From contig NZ_JAUSRN010000005.1 of assembly GCF_030811855.1 (NCBI RefSeq), forward strand, positions 292,415 to 356,414: a stretch of DNA of 64,000 bases, read 5' to 3'. Of the stretch, positions 42,522-51,197 are shown piece by piece (position 1 is the first letter of the stretch; every line of letters begins with the position of its first letter). Position numbers and translations under genes: made by a program. The notes under the pieces are model-generated. The model was not told the origin of the DNA, searched no databases, and worked only from the letters and a program-made list of their open reading frames with translations. This stretch comes from Variovorax paradoxus (GTDB lineage: Bacteria; Pseudomonadota; Gammaproteobacteria; Burkholderiales; Burkholderiaceae_C).

Positions 42522-43271
42522 ATGATCTCCCCGTCGCGCAAGCACGCTGCACCCTCCTCCCGCGCGACCCCTGCCGTGGACCCCCTTGTCGCCGAGCGCG
42601 AGCGCACGGCGCTCGGCTGGCTGCACACCGCCCACTTCCTGACCAGCGCCCCGCAGCTGGAACATTTGCCTCCTCTCGATCTGCCCGAGATCGCCTTCGT
42701 CGGCCGCTCGAACGCGGGCAAGTCGACCGCGATCAACACGCTCACCCAGCAGACTCGCCTGGCCTTCGCCTCCAAAACGCCCGGCCGCACCCAGCACATC
42801 AACCTGTTCGGCGTCGGCAAGCAGAAGGTCGACGACGCCGTGCTGGCCGACCTGCCGGGCTACGGCTATGCCGCGGTGCCCAGGGAAGCCAAGCTGCGCT
42901 GGCAGCGCGTCATGGGCAATTACCTGATGACGCGCGAAAACCTGCGCGGCGTGGTGCTGATGTGCGACCCGCGCCACGGCCTCACCGAACTCGACGAGAT
43001 CCTGCTCGACGTGATCCGCCCGCGCGTGCAGCAGGGGCTCAAGTTCCTGGTGCTGCTGACCAAGTCCGACAAGCTCACCCGAAGCGAAGGCGCCAAGGTG
43101 CTGTCCATTACGCGACTGCAAGCCGGCGGCGGCGAGGTGAAACTGTTTTCCGCCCTCAAGAAACAGGGCGTGGGCGAAGCCGCCGAGCTGCTCTGGCGCT
43201 GGGCGCATCCGACCGAAGACGAAAAGGCAGAAGCACCGCAGGCGGAACCGCCGGCGCCGGAAGACACCTAG
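42522..43271 (+). CDS. yihA: YihA/YsxC (EngB) ribosome-biogenesis GTPase
   Basis: Essential Era-like GTPase involved in 50S subunit assembly. From ATG 42522 it is 249 residues: G1 GRSNAGKS at 61-68, the G2 threonine region KTPGRTQHIN, G3 DLPGYGYA and G4 TKSDKL. The C-terminal tail is acidic and Pro-rich (EKAEAPQAEPPAPE). Upstream ATGs at 42495 and 42414 are in frame but precede or overlap the promoter, and the frame from 42414 overlaps the divergent cytochrome gene. Confidence 0.93.
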   Translation: MISPSRKHAAPSSRATPAVDPLVAERERTALGWLHTAHFLTSAPQLEHLPPLDLPEIAFVGRSNAGKSTAINTLTQQTRLAFASKTPGRTQHINLFGVGKQKVDDAVLADLPGYGYAAVPREAKLRWQRVMGNYLMTRENLRGVVLMCDPRHGLTELDEILLDVIRPRVQQGLKFLVLLTKSDKLTRSEGAKVLSITRLQAGGGEVKLFSALKKQGVGEAAELLWRWAHPTEDEKAEAPQAEPPAPEDT

Positions 43272-43351
43272 GGAAAAGCCCGGTCGCCGGCGTTTCATCA
43301 GCGTGATCCACTATCAAAACAATAGCGACGAAATTCGAAGGAGACAAAGGC

Positions 43352-44263
43352 ATGATCGAGACGTTCCAGCGCAGCCTGCCCAACGGAACCACGCTGAGCT
43401 GCCGGGCCACTGGCACGCCCGGCCGGCCGCTGATGGTGTTCCTGCATGGCTTTCCGGAGGCTGCGTTCATCTGGGATGAACTGCTCGAATACTTTGCCGA
43501 CCCCGCGCACGGCGGCTACCGCTGTGTCGCGCCCAATCTTCGCGGCTTCGAGAAGTCGAGCGCGCCGACCGACGTGGCTGCCTACAAGGCCCACTTGCTG
43601 ATCCAGGACATCCAGCAGTTGGCGGCCACTGAAAGCGCCGACGGCACCATGGCCGCGCTGGTGGCGCACGACTGGGGCGGCGCTTTCGGCTGGGGCTATG
43701 CCAATGCCTTTCCCGAGCACGTCGGCCGGCTGGTCATCATCAATTCGCCGCACCCCGGCACCTTCACGCGCGAGTTGCGCAACAACCCGGCGCAGCAGCA
43801 AGCCAGCGCCTACATGAACTTTCTTGCGAGGCCCGATGCCGAGGCCCTGCTCTCGGCCGACGACTTCAAGCGCATGTGGCCCTTCTTCACCTTGATGAAG
43901 GCTGGGCCCGAAGGTTTCGGCTGGCTCACGGAAGAGGTGAAGCAGCAGTACCGCGAAGTCTGGAGTGCGGGCCTCACGGGCGCCTGCAATCTCTACCGCG
44001 TCACGCCGATGAAGCCGCCATTGCCGGGTCAGAGCATCGACAGCATTCCGGTGCTGCCGCGTGAGAGGCTCACAGTGAACGTGCCGACCTTCGTCTTCTG
44101 GGCGCTCGACGATGCAGCGCTGCTGCCCGGCCTGATCGAGGGCCTGGAAGAGTACGTGCCCCAACTCGAGATCAAGAAGGTGCCCAACGCCACGCACTGG
44201 ATCGTGCACGAGCAGCCGCAGTTGGTGGCGCGCGAAATCGAAGCTTTCCTGCAGCGCCACTGA
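43352..44263 (+). CDS. Alpha/beta hydrolase, epoxide hydrolase/haloacetate dehalogenase-like
   Basis: A 303-residue alpha/beta-hydrolase fold protein. The oxyanion motif HGFPE is at 32-36. The nucleophile is Asp107 in AHDWGG, the pattern of epoxide hydrolases and haloalkane/haloacetate dehalogenases rather than a serine esterase. The catalytic His is about 282 in ATHWIVHEQP. Substrate cannot be told from the sequence. A strong AAGGAG lies at 43338-43343, 8 bases before the ATG. It is co-directional with yihA but separated by 80 bases and probably transcribed alone. Confidence 0.88.
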   Translation: MIETFQRSLPNGTTLSCRATGTPGRPLMVFLHGFPEAAFIWDELLEYFADPAHGGYRCVAPNLRGFEKSSAPTDVAAYKAHLLIQDIQQLAATESADGTMAALVAHDWGGAFGWGYANAFPEHVGRLVIINSPHPGTFTRELRNNPAQQQASAYMNFLARPDAEALLSADDFKRMWPFFTLMKAGPEGFGWLTEEVKQQYREVWSAGLTGACNLYRVTPMKPPLPGQSIDSIPVLPRERLTVNVPTFVFWALDDAALLPGLIEGLEEYVPQLEIKKVPNATHWIVHEQPQLVAREIEAFLQRH

Positions 44264-44282
44264 GGCGCCTCTCCGGGACGGC

Positions 44283-45167
44283 TCAGTAGATGGGCGCCTC
44301 GCCCTCGGGACGCGTCTTGAAGCGGCGGTGCACCCAGTAGTACTGCGAAGGCATGGTGTCGATGTAGCCCTGCAGCCGCTGGTTCATGAGCGCCGTGTCG
44401 GCTTCGACGTCGTCGGTCGGAAAGTTCTGCCAGGCCGGCAGCACTTCGATCTGGTAGCCCTCCGGCGTGAGCTTGGAGACCACCGGCACCACCTTGGCCT
44501 TGCCCAGCCGCGCAAAGCGCGACAGCGAGGGCACGGTCGCGGCCTGCACGCCATAGAACGGCACGAAGATAGTCTGGTCGCGGCCGAAGTCCATGTCCGG
44601 CAGCAGGTACAGGAGGCCACCCTTGCGCAGGCCTCCGAGCACCGGCTTGATGCCATCGACGCGGTTGAGCGCCGCCACGTTGCCGAAGCGCGTGCGGCCT
44701 TCGCGAATCCACTCGTCGACCATCGGATCGCGCTGGGTCGTGTAGATGGTTGCCGAAGGGCGCGGCGTATGCATGGTCAATGCCGTGGCCGCGGCATCGA
44801 GGCCGTAGAAATGCGGCGCGAACAGAATCATCGGCTCGTCGCCATTGGCGATCTCGTCGATCTCCTGGGGGGCGCCCACCACCTTGAGCCGGCTGGCCAC
44901 CACCTTTTCGGGCGCATGCCAAAGCCAGCTGCGGTCGAGCCACGACTGCGCCACATAGACGAAGGTCTCGCGCGCAATGCGGCGGCGTTCAGCTTCGGAT
45001 TTGTGGGGAAAGCACACCGCAAGATTGGTGTCGACCACTCGGCGGCGCGGCACGGCGATGGTGTGGAGCACACGCCCCAGCACCGCACCGAAACCGCGGA
45101 TCAATGGCAGCGGCAGCGGGGCAATCGCGCGCATGAAGCCGATGCCCATACGGGAACCGAAACTCAT
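44283..45167 (-). CDS. Lipid A biosynthesis acyltransferase homologue (LpxL/HtrB family), second copy
   Basis: A 294-residue inner-membrane-associated acyltransferase of the LABLAT family, which adds secondary acyl chains to lipid A. The catalytic HX4D motif is His119-Asp124 in FAPHFYGLD. PMVDEWIREGRTRFG and LLPDMDFGRDQTIFVPFYG are conserved family segments. The ATG at 45167 overlaps the stop of the upstream paralogue by ATGA. Whether it adds laurate or myristate, or a different chain, cannot be told. Confidence 0.88.
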   Translation of the reverse strand: MSFGSRMGIGFMRAIAPLPLPLIRGFGAVLGRVLHTIAVPRRRVVDTNLAVCFPHKSEAERRRIARETFVYVAQSWLDRSWLWHAPEKVVASRLKVVGAPQEIDEIANGDEPMILFAPHFYGLDAAATALTMHTPRPSATIYTTQRDPMVDEWIREGRTRFGNVAALNRVDGIKPVLGGLRKGGLLYLLPDMDFGRDQTIFVPFYGVQAATVPSLSRFARLGKAKVVPVVSKLTPEGYQIEVLPAWQNFPTDDVEADTALMNQRLQGYIDTMPSQYYWVHRRFKTRPEGEAPIY

Positions 45168-46060
45168 CGTGCCTGCTCCCCACTCGGCGTCGCCGCCACG
45201 GTGTCGCCGCGCGGCTCCTTGTAGCGCGCGTAGTCCCACACGTACTGCCCCGGTAGGCTGAGAATCAGCCGGCCGATTGCGTCGTTCATGGCGGCAGCCG
45301 CGGCCTCGATGGGGGCGGCCGGATCGGTGAGCGCCGTGCCCACGATGGGCTCGAATCGAATCACGTAGCCCTCACCGCGCGGCAGCCTTTCGCACACGCT
45401 CAGGAAACAGGCGGCGCCGGTCTGCTGCGCGAGGCGCGGCAGCAGCGTCATGGTGTAGGCCGGCCGGCCGAGAAACGGAGCCCACACGCCCTGCCCCAGC
45501 GGCGGCACCTGGTCGGGCAGGATGCCGGTGTAGCCGCCGCTGCGAAGCGTGCGGATGAGGCCGCGCACGCCGGTGTTGTTGGTCGGCAGGGTTTGCAGGC
45601 CGGGCCGGTCGCGCGAGCCCGCGGCGATCAGGTCAGCCATCCACTTTTTGCGCGCGGGGCGAAACAGCGCCGTGATCGGGCCATAGGTCTCGAGAAAGCG
45701 CTCGCCGATGGCCTGGCCGCACATCTCCCAGCTGCCCAGGTGCGGTGCCACCAGGATCACACCCTTCTTTGCCTGCATGGCGGCCTCGAAGGCTTCCGTG
45801 CCTTCCCACCGCACCACCCGCCGCAGCACGCTTTCGCCCTGCGGTCGAAGCCAGAGCCACGGCAGCTCGGAAGCCATCTGGCCGGCGGCCGCGATGGCGG
45901 GGCGGTATTGGTCGGCGGTGACACCCGCGCTTTCGGCATTGGCCTTGAAGCGTCGGCGGTAGTCCGGTGCGCACCACCAGACGATCCACCCCAGCAACGC
46001 GCCGAGCCGATGCATCAACGGCATCGGTACGCGGGCAAGCAGGCGGAACAAGGTGACCAT
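45164..46060 (-). CDS. Lipid A biosynthesis acyltransferase homologue (LpxL/HtrB family), first copy
   Basis: A 298-residue LABLAT-family protein paralogous to its downstream neighbour. An N-terminal membrane segment (HRLGALLGWIVWWCAPDYRRRF) precedes the acyltransferase domain with HX4E at His107-Glu112 in APHLGSWEM. GILPDQVPPLGQGVWAPFLGRPA is the acceptor-binding block. The pair is divergent from metK, as in Bordetella and other Burkholderiales, where these genes acylate lipid A. The ATG at 46060 is taken; the open frame upstream runs into the metK leader. Confidence 0.9.
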   Translation of the reverse strand: MVTLFRLLARVPMPLMHRLGALLGWIVWWCAPDYRRRFKANAESAGVTADQYRPAIAAAGQMASELPWLWLRPQGESVLRRVVRWEGTEAFEAAMQAKKGVILVAPHLGSWEMCGQAIGERFLETYGPITALFRPARKKWMADLIAAGSRDRPGLQTLPTNNTGVRGLIRTLRSGGYTGILPDQVPPLGQGVWAPFLGRPAYTMTLLPRLAQQTGAACFLSVCERLPRGEGYVIRFEPIVGTALTDPAAPIEAAAAAMNDAIGRLILSLPGQYVWDYARYKEPRGDTVAATPSGEQAR

Positions 46061-46118
46061 GGGCTGACAGGGAGTGTGAATACCAGGACGCGCGCGCACG
46101 GGATTGGCGCGGCTCGAA

Positions 46119-46124
46119 TAGAAT
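46119..46124 (+). promoter_or_regulatory. Candidate -10 box and long leader of metK
   Basis: TAGAAT at 46119-46124 is the best -10 in the 220-base divergent region. It would give a metK leader of about 150 bases. That leader contains a short hairpin GCCGA/TCGGC at 46194-46207 and ends in AAGGAG at 46264-46269, 11 bases before the ATG. No known SAM or SAH riboswitch core was recognised by eye. Confidence 0.3.
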
Positions 46125-46280
46125 GCAAATTGTCGCCGAGTTACGGAACAACTTGCAGGGCGACAAACACAAGCGCAAATGCGATTGTGCCCCGCCGATT
46201 CATCGGCATCTGCTAAAGCGTTCGCCAGGGCTCCGCAGAGTTGGCAACGCGCCAAGTCACTTCAAGGAGCTTTGAACAAA

Positions 46281-47462
46281 ATGGCGAACGACTTCCTCTT
46301 CACTTCCGAATCCGTTTCCGAAGGCCACCCCGACAAGGTCGCCGACCAGATCTCGGACGCCATCCTGGACGCGATCTTCGAGCAGGACCCGCGCAGCCGC
46401 GTGGCCGCCGAAACGCTGACCAACACCGGCCTCGTGGTGCTCGCCGGCGAGATCACCACCAACGCGCACGTCGACTACATCCAGGTGGCGCGCGACACCA
46501 TCAAGCGCATCGGCTACGACAACACTGACTACGGCATCGACTACAAGGGCTGCGCGGTGATGGTCTGCTACGACAAGCAGTCCAACGACATCGCCCAGGG
46601 CGTGGACCATGCGTCCGACGACCACCTGAACACCGGCGCCGGCGACCAGGGCCTGATGTTCGGCTACGCCTGCGACGAAACGCCCGAGCTGATGCCCGCG
46701 CCCATCTACTACGCGCACCGCCTCGTCGAGCGCCAGGCCCAGCTGCGCAAGGACGGCCGCCTGCCCTTCCTGCGGCCGGACGCCAAGAGCCAGGTGACGA
46801 TGCGCTACGTGGACGGCAAGCCGCACAGCATCGACACCGTGGTGCTCTCCACCCAGCACAGCCCTGACCAGAGCGAGACGCCGACCAAGATGAAGGCCTC
46901 GTTCAACGAAGCCATCATCGAGGAGATCATCAAGCCCGTGCTGCCGAAAGAATGGCTCAAGGACACGCGCTACCTGATCAACCCGACCGGCCGCTTCGTC
47001 ATCGGCGGTCCACAGGGCGACTGCGGCCTCACGGGCCGCAAGATCATCGTCGACACCTACGGCGGCGCCTGCCCGCACGGCGGCGGCGCGTTCTCGGGCA
47101 AGGACCCGTCCAAGGTCGACCGCTCGGCCGCCTACGCCGCGCGCTACGTGGCCAAGAACATCGTGGCCGCCGGCCTGGCGCGCCAGTGCCAGATCCAGGT
47201 CGCCTACGCGATCGGCGTGGCCCAGCCGATGAACATCACGGTCTACACCGAAGGCACCGGCGTGATCCCCGACAGCAAGATCGCCGAACTCGTGCGCGAG
47301 TTCTTCGACCTGCGTCCGAAGGGCATCATCCAGATGCTCGACCTGCTGCGCCCGATCTACCAGAAGACCGCGGCCTACGGCCACTTCGGCCGCGAAGAGC
47401 CCGAGTTCACCTGGGAAGCGACCACGCAAGCAGCGGCGCTGCGCGCCGCGGCTGGCCTGTAA
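46281..47462 (+). CDS. metK: MetK, S-adenosylmethionine synthase
   Basis: Makes SAM from methionine and ATP, releasing phosphate and pyrophosphate. The 393-residue protein starts [19 protein letters not shown]. It has the metal/ATP motif [17 protein letters not shown], the hexapeptide-type [25 protein letters not shown], and the P-loop-like [19 protein letters not shown]. It lies behind an AAGGAG Shine-Dalgarno; the frame extends upstream to 46179 but that part is non-family. Divergent from the acyltransferase pair. Confidence 0.97.
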   Translation: MANDFLFTSESVSEGHPDKVADQISDAILDAIFEQDPRSRVAAETLTNTGLVVLAGEITTNAHVDYIQVARDTIKRIGYDNTDYGIDYKGCAVMVCYDKQSNDIAQGVDHASDDHLNTGAGDQGLMFGYACDETPELMPAPIYYAHRLVERQAQLRKDGRLPFLRPDAKSQVTMRYVDGKPHSIDTVVLSTQHSPDQSETPTKMKASFNEAIIEEIIKPVLPKEWLKDTRYLINPTGRFVIGGPQGDCGLTGRKIIVDTYGGACPHGGGAFSGKDPSKVDRSAAYAARYVAKNIVAAGLARQCQIQVAYAIGVAQPMNITVYTEGTGVIPDSKIAELVREFFDLRPKGIIQMLDLLRPIYQKTAAYGHFGREEPEFTWEATTQAAALRAAAGL

Positions 47463-47491
47463 AACCTGGGGCTCTTTCAGCCCTTCTCAAC

Positions 47492-47522
47492 GCAAATGCC
47501 GGCCTCGCGCCGGCATTTGCGC
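47492..47522. terminator. Long perfect hairpin after metK, terminator-like without T-tract
   Basis: A 13-bp perfect inverted repeat (CGCAAATGCCGGC at 47492-47504, GCCGGCATTTGCG at 47510-47522) with a 5-base loop lies 29 bases after metK and 13 bases from the convergent gene's stop. Neither strand has a clear T-run after the stem, so it may be a factor-assisted or bidirectional terminator, or an mRNA-end stabiliser. Confidence 0.55.
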
Positions 47523-47535
47523 TTCCGGGCGCGGC

Positions 47536-47715
47536 TCAGGTCCTGCGCCAGCCGTACCACACGCACACGCCGACCGGCAGGCCCAGCGCGAACCAGGCCA
47601 GCACGTCGCCCAACCCGCCATCGCTGAACAGTGCGGAAACCAGGCCGAGGGCGGTCAGCACGCCCAGCACGATCGGCCAGCCCCACATGCGACGGAATGC
47701 GTGCCGGTGCTTCAT
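47536..47715 (-). CDS. Small membrane protein of the PepSY/receptor operon
   Basis: A 59-residue protein with two hydrophobic helices (about 12-26, WPIVLGVLTALGLVSAL, and 34-53, VLAWFALGLPVGVCVWYGW), a short basic N-terminus and a C-terminal GWRRT. No family is recognised. The ATG at 47715 overlaps the stop of the PepSY gene (ATGA), so it should be made with it. Small two-helix proteins of this kind often follow PepSY transmembrane genes near siderophore receptors; an accessory role in ferric reduction is only inference. The longer frame to 47820 lies inside the PepSY gene. Confidence 0.75.
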   Translation of the reverse strand: MKHRHAFRRMWGWPIVLGVLTALGLVSALFSDGGLGDVLAWFALGLPVGVCVWYGWRRT

Positions 47716-48890
47716 GCCTGCACCTTCATGGCAGGGGCCGGGTCGGGCTGCTGGCCGCCATGCTGCGATTCGCGTCCCTGGGTGGTCGTCGCCGGCACGG
47801 TATGGCCTCTTTTGAGCCACAGGTAGAGCCCGCTCCCCAGCACGATGATGGTCGCGATGTCGAGCAGCGCCCAGATGATCTGCATCGGCATGCCGCCGTA
47901 GTCGCCGAAGTGCAGCGGCTGCGATACGAGCAGCGCCGTGAGGTACCAGGGCATCGTCGGCGAGGCGGTCACCTGCGCGGTCTTGGCATCGACCAGCACC
48001 GGCTTCAGGAGCTTCGAGGTGAAGGGCTCATTGCCACGCAGGAAGAAGGTGGTGTGGTGCGGGCTCGAGAACGACGTGCCCGGGAACGCGATGAAGGACA
48101 GCTTCATGGGCGCCTGCTGGAGGGCGACGTCCATCGAACGCTGCACCGATGCGCGCTGCGCCACGGGCACGGTCGGTTCGTTCTTGTAGGGGGCCAGCAG
48201 CGTACTGAGCTGGTCGTACTGCCAGTATTTGATGATCAGGTCGGCCCAGGTGTTGATCATGCCGGTGGAGCCGACCACGAACAGCCACACCAGCGTGACG
48301 ATGCCCAGCAGGTTGTGCAGGTCGAGCCACTTGAGGCGCGGCCGCTTCTCGCGCCGCACGGTGCCGAAGTCGAGCTTGCGCATGAACGGCGCATAGAGCA
48401 CCACGCCGGAAACGATGGCCACGAGCAGCAGCAAGCCCATGAAGCCCAGGAAGAGCTTGCCCGCGAGCCCCGCAAACAGGTCGATGTGCAGCTTGAACAT
48501 CACGTACATGAAGCCCTCGTCGAACTTCGGCTGCGCAAGGACGACACCCGTGCGCGCGTCGATGGCCACCGTCTTGAAGTCTTCGGTGGGCTCGGGCGTG
48601 GGCGTGAGCGTGACGAGCCAGAGACCGTCGTCGTCTTCGGGCTGGGAGACGAACTGCACCACACGGTCGGGATGCTTCGAGCGCGCCGTTTCGAGCACGC
48701 TGTCCAGGCTCACTCGCGGCGTGCTTGCGGGCATCTTGGGCGCCTCGACCTCGGTGCCCAGCAGGTGGCCAATCTCGTGATGAAAGATCAGCGGCAAGCC
48801 CGTGATGCACAGCAGCAGCATGAACACGGTGCACACGAGGCTGCTCCACTTGTGCACCCAGGCCCAGGTCTTGATCTTTCGGCTGTTCAT
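47712..48890 (-). CDS. PepSY-associated transmembrane protein (ferric reductase-like)
   Basis: A 392-residue inner-membrane protein with about four transmembrane helices: residues 15-32 (SLVCTVFMLLLCITGLPL), around LFLGFMGLLLLVAIVSGVVLY, LLGIVTLVWLFVVGSTGMI, and a C-terminal one at IIWALLDIATIIVLGSGLYLW. Large periplasmic PepSY-type segments lie between them. WVHKWSSLVC near the start and HHEIGH supply the conserved histidines. Family members such as PiuB/FsqB-type proteins are linked to iron siderophore uptake and reduction. It follows the receptor gene by 30 bases, fitting a role after import. Confidence 0.9.
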   Translation of the reverse strand: MNSRKIKTWAWVHKWSSLVCTVFMLLLCITGLPLIFHHEIGHLLGTEVEAPKMPASTPRVSLDSVLETARSKHPDRVVQFVSQPEDDDGLWLVTLTPTPEPTEDFKTVAIDARTGVVLAQPKFDEGFMYVMFKLHIDLFAGLAGKLFLGFMGLLLLVAIVSGVVLYAPFMRKLDFGTVRREKRPRLKWLDLHNLLGIVTLVWLFVVGSTGMINTWADLIIKYWQYDQLSTLLAPYKNEPTVPVAQRASVQRSMDVALQQAPMKLSFIAFPGTSFSSPHHTTFFLRGNEPFTSKLLKPVLVDAKTAQVTASPTMPWYLTALLVSQPLHFGDYGGMPMQIIWALLDIATIIVLGSGLYLWLKRGHTVPATTTQGRESQHGGQQPDPAPAMKVQA

Positions 48891-48920
48891 GTCGTCTGTG
48901 CTCTTGTCGAAAGTGAATGA

Positions 48921-51023
48921 TCAGAAGCGATAGGTCGCGCTGGCCACGACGTTGCGGCGCGCGCCGTACCAGCAGTCACCGCGCGAAAGACAGGTGCTCA
49001 CGTACACCTTGTCCGTCACGTTGTTGATGTTGAGCGCATAGCGCCAGCGCGCGTTCTCGTAGGCAAACACGAGGTCTGCCAGGGCCACGCCCGGTACACG
49101 CGGCCCGACACCGAATTGCAGGTCTTGGAACGAACTCATGAAGCGCACGCCCGCCCCGGCCGAGAAGCCGCTGAGCCCGCCGATCGAGAAGCGGTACTTG
49201 GCCCAGACGCTCGCCTGGTGCTTGGGCAGGCCTTCGATCTGTTCGTCGGCGTCCGTGTAGTTGTAGTGCGCCACGAGGTCGAGGTTCGGCCCTACCGAGC
49301 CCTTCGCTTCGAGTTCGACACCCTGCGTCTTGGTCTTGCCGGCCTGCGCATACACATTCAGCGCCGGCGAGGTGATCTGGTTCTTTTCACGCAGGTCGTA
49401 CACCGCGGCGCTGAACGCCAGTGCGCGGTCTTTCGGCTCGTACTTGATGCCGGCCTCCCACTGCTCGCCGCGCAGGGGCGTGAAAATCCGTCCGTTGATT
49501 GGCGACTGCGGCGTGAACGATTCGCTGTAGCTCAGGTACGGCGACCAGCCCGAGGGCGATGCGTACATCAGCCCGAAGCGCTTGGTCGTTGCGCTGCTTT
49601 CCTCTGCCTCGCTGCCCGCCGCGCTCGACACCGCCTTGTCGTGGCGCAAGCCGGCCACGAAGATCCAGTTGTCCAGCTTCATCTGGTCCTGCAGGTAGAA
49701 GCCGTTCTGGCGCTGCCGGGTGCGAGGCAATGCGGTTCGCTCGGGCACGTCGACGTGGCCATAGACAGGGGCGTACACGTCGATGGTGTCGAAGGTCGTC
49801 CCGCCCCAGACGTTCTCGCGCTGGCGCGCAAAGTCTGCACCCACGAGCAGCGTGTGCTTGAGCGCGCCGGTCTGAAGATGCCCTTCGACGTGGTTGTCGA
49901 GCGTTTGCGTTCGGTTGCGCGTCAGGTAGCTGTCGTAGTAGCGGCCGAGCACGCGCTTGAAGATCGGATCGGTGGCATCCCAGCTTTCGGCCCCGCTGAA
50001 CGCCGCGCCATAGTGGTAGCGGTTGTCGTTTTCGTTCTGCGCATAGCGGAAGTTCTGCCGCAGGGTCCAGCTGTCGTTGAACTTGTGCTCGAACTGCCAG
50101 CCGAAGGTCTTGCGCTCGCTGTCGTAGTAGTCGAAGCCCGGCTCACCGATGAAGCGACTGGTGGGGAGGCGCCCGTTCGGGTTGGGCAGCAGCGTGCCCT
50201 CCCACGGCAAGAACTGCGAGCTGCTGCCGCTCTTGTCCTTCTGCCACAAACCCTGCAAGGTGAGCGACGTGGCCGCGTTGGGCCGCCAAGTGAGCGATGG
50301 CGCGATGACACTGCGGTCGTCGGGCACGTGGTCGACCTGCGTGTCCGACTTGCGCTGCAACGCGATCAGCCGGTACGACAGGGTTCCGTCGGCGTTCAGC
50401 GGCCCGGTCAGGTCAGCCTGGATCTGCTTGCGGCCAAAGCTGCCGAACTGCACGCCCACTTCGCGCTGCGCCTCCTGCAGCGGCCGCTTGCTGACCATGT
50501 TGACCACGCCCGCGGCGGTGCCCGCGCCGAACAGCATGCCCGAGGGGCCGCGCAGCACTTCGAGCCGCTCCAGCGTGTAGGGCTCGGTACGCGTGGTGCT
50601 GGTGTAGTAGCCGTAGGCTTGGCGCAATCCGTCGAGGTAGACGTCGGGCGTGGCGCCGCGCACGCGCACAGAATCGGTCCGCGAATCGAGGCCATAGGCA
50701 TCGGAGCGCACGCCGGCGGCGTAGTTGAGTGCGTCCTGGACGTTGGTGGCGCCCTGGTCGACCATCTGGTCGCGGGTGATGACGGTGACGGACTGGGGGG
50801 TTTCGGACAGGGGCGTGTCGGTCTTGGTGGCCGTCGCGGCATTGCGGGCGCGGTAGCCGATTACAGGCGACGTCGCGGTTTCGGACTCGGCGTTTGCATC
50901 GACCTTCACCTCCGGCAAGGCGCCGGGCGCCGTGGCTTGGGCCAGGACCTGGTGGTGCACGTAGATTGCCATGCAGCCTGCCAGCACCGATGCGGTCCTG
51001 CGCCGCGCCATGAAACCCGTCAT
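48921..51023 (-). CDS. TonB-dependent siderophore receptor 1
   Basis: Outer-membrane receptor of 700 residues with an N-terminal signal sequence (ASVLAGCMAIYVHHQVLAQA). A probable TonB-box/plug start follows at LPEVKVDANAE. The plug domain has PLSETPQSVTVITRDQM and RVRGATPDVYLDGLRQ, and the plug end is VLRGPSGMLFGAGTAAGVVNMVSKRP. A beta-barrel follows, ending in NVVASATYRF with the C-terminal Phe. There is no N-terminal signalling domain, so no sigma/anti-sigma transduction is expected. The ATG at 51023 with GGAG 5 bases upstream is preferred over a longer frame that crosses the promoter. Ligand unknown. Confidence 0.93.
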   Translation of the reverse strand: MTGFMARRRTASVLAGCMAIYVHHQVLAQATAPGALPEVKVDANAESETATSPVIGYRARNAATATKTDTPLSETPQSVTVITRDQMVDQGATNVQDALNYAAGVRSDAYGLDSRTDSVRVRGATPDVYLDGLRQAYGYYTSTTRTEPYTLERLEVLRGPSGMLFGAGTAAGVVNMVSKRPLQEAQREVGVQFGSFGRKQIQADLTGPLNADGTLSYRLIALQRKSDTQVDHVPDDRSVIAPSLTWRPNAATSLTLQGLWQKDKSGSSSQFLPWEGTLLPNPNGRLPTSRFIGEPGFDYYDSERKTFGWQFEHKFNDSWTLRQNFRYAQNENDNRYHYGAAFSGAESWDATDPIFKRVLGRYYDSYLTRNRTQTLDNHVEGHLQTGALKHTLLVGADFARQRENVWGGTTFDTIDVYAPVYGHVDVPERTALPRTRQRQNGFYLQDQMKLDNWIFVAGLRHDKAVSSAAGSEAEESSATTKRFGLMYASPSGWSPYLSYSESFTPQSPINGRIFTPLRGEQWEAGIKYEPKDRALAFSAAVYDLREKNQITSPALNVYAQAGKTKTQGVELEAKGSVGPNLDLVAHYNYTDADEQIEGLPKHQASVWAKYRFSIGGLSGFSAGAGVRFMSSFQDLQFGVGPRVPGVALADLVFAYENARWRYALNINNVTDKVYVSTCLSRGDCWYGARRNVVASATYRF

Positions 51024-51047
51024 TCCTTCTCCACTTCGAAACAATAT

Positions 51048-51094
51048 TAAGAACGATTCGCATTCTAATAAATACAAAGTCTCATTTGTTTCAA
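51048..51094 (-). promoter_or_regulatory. Promoter with candidate Fur box for receptor 1 operon
   Basis: On the minus strand TTGAAA (51089-51094) and TTATTA (51066-51071) are 17 bases apart. Immediately downstream lies TGCGAATCGTTCTTA (51048-51062), which matches 11 of 14 fixed positions of the 7-1-7 Fur consensus TGAGAATnATTCTCA. A repressor bound there would block the start site. The region is AT-rich compared with its surroundings. Confidence 0.6.
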
Positions 51095-51197
51095 TTTCCC
51101 GGGATATGGGAGGGGCGTTCATGACTGGTTGGCCGGCCGTGATTACAGCGCAAAGCGGCTACGATCCGGCCGCACGTTTTGTGCGTCGGCAGGCCCC

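Noticed and set aside
46061..46280. Known SAM-II or SAH riboswitch upstream of metK
   Set aside because: No recognisable pseudoknot core or conserved loop sequence could be placed by eye; left only as an open question.
49116..51050. A 644-codon plus-strand frame opposite receptor 1
   Set aside because: Shadow of the TonB-dependent receptor gene, which has full family motifs and a promoter.
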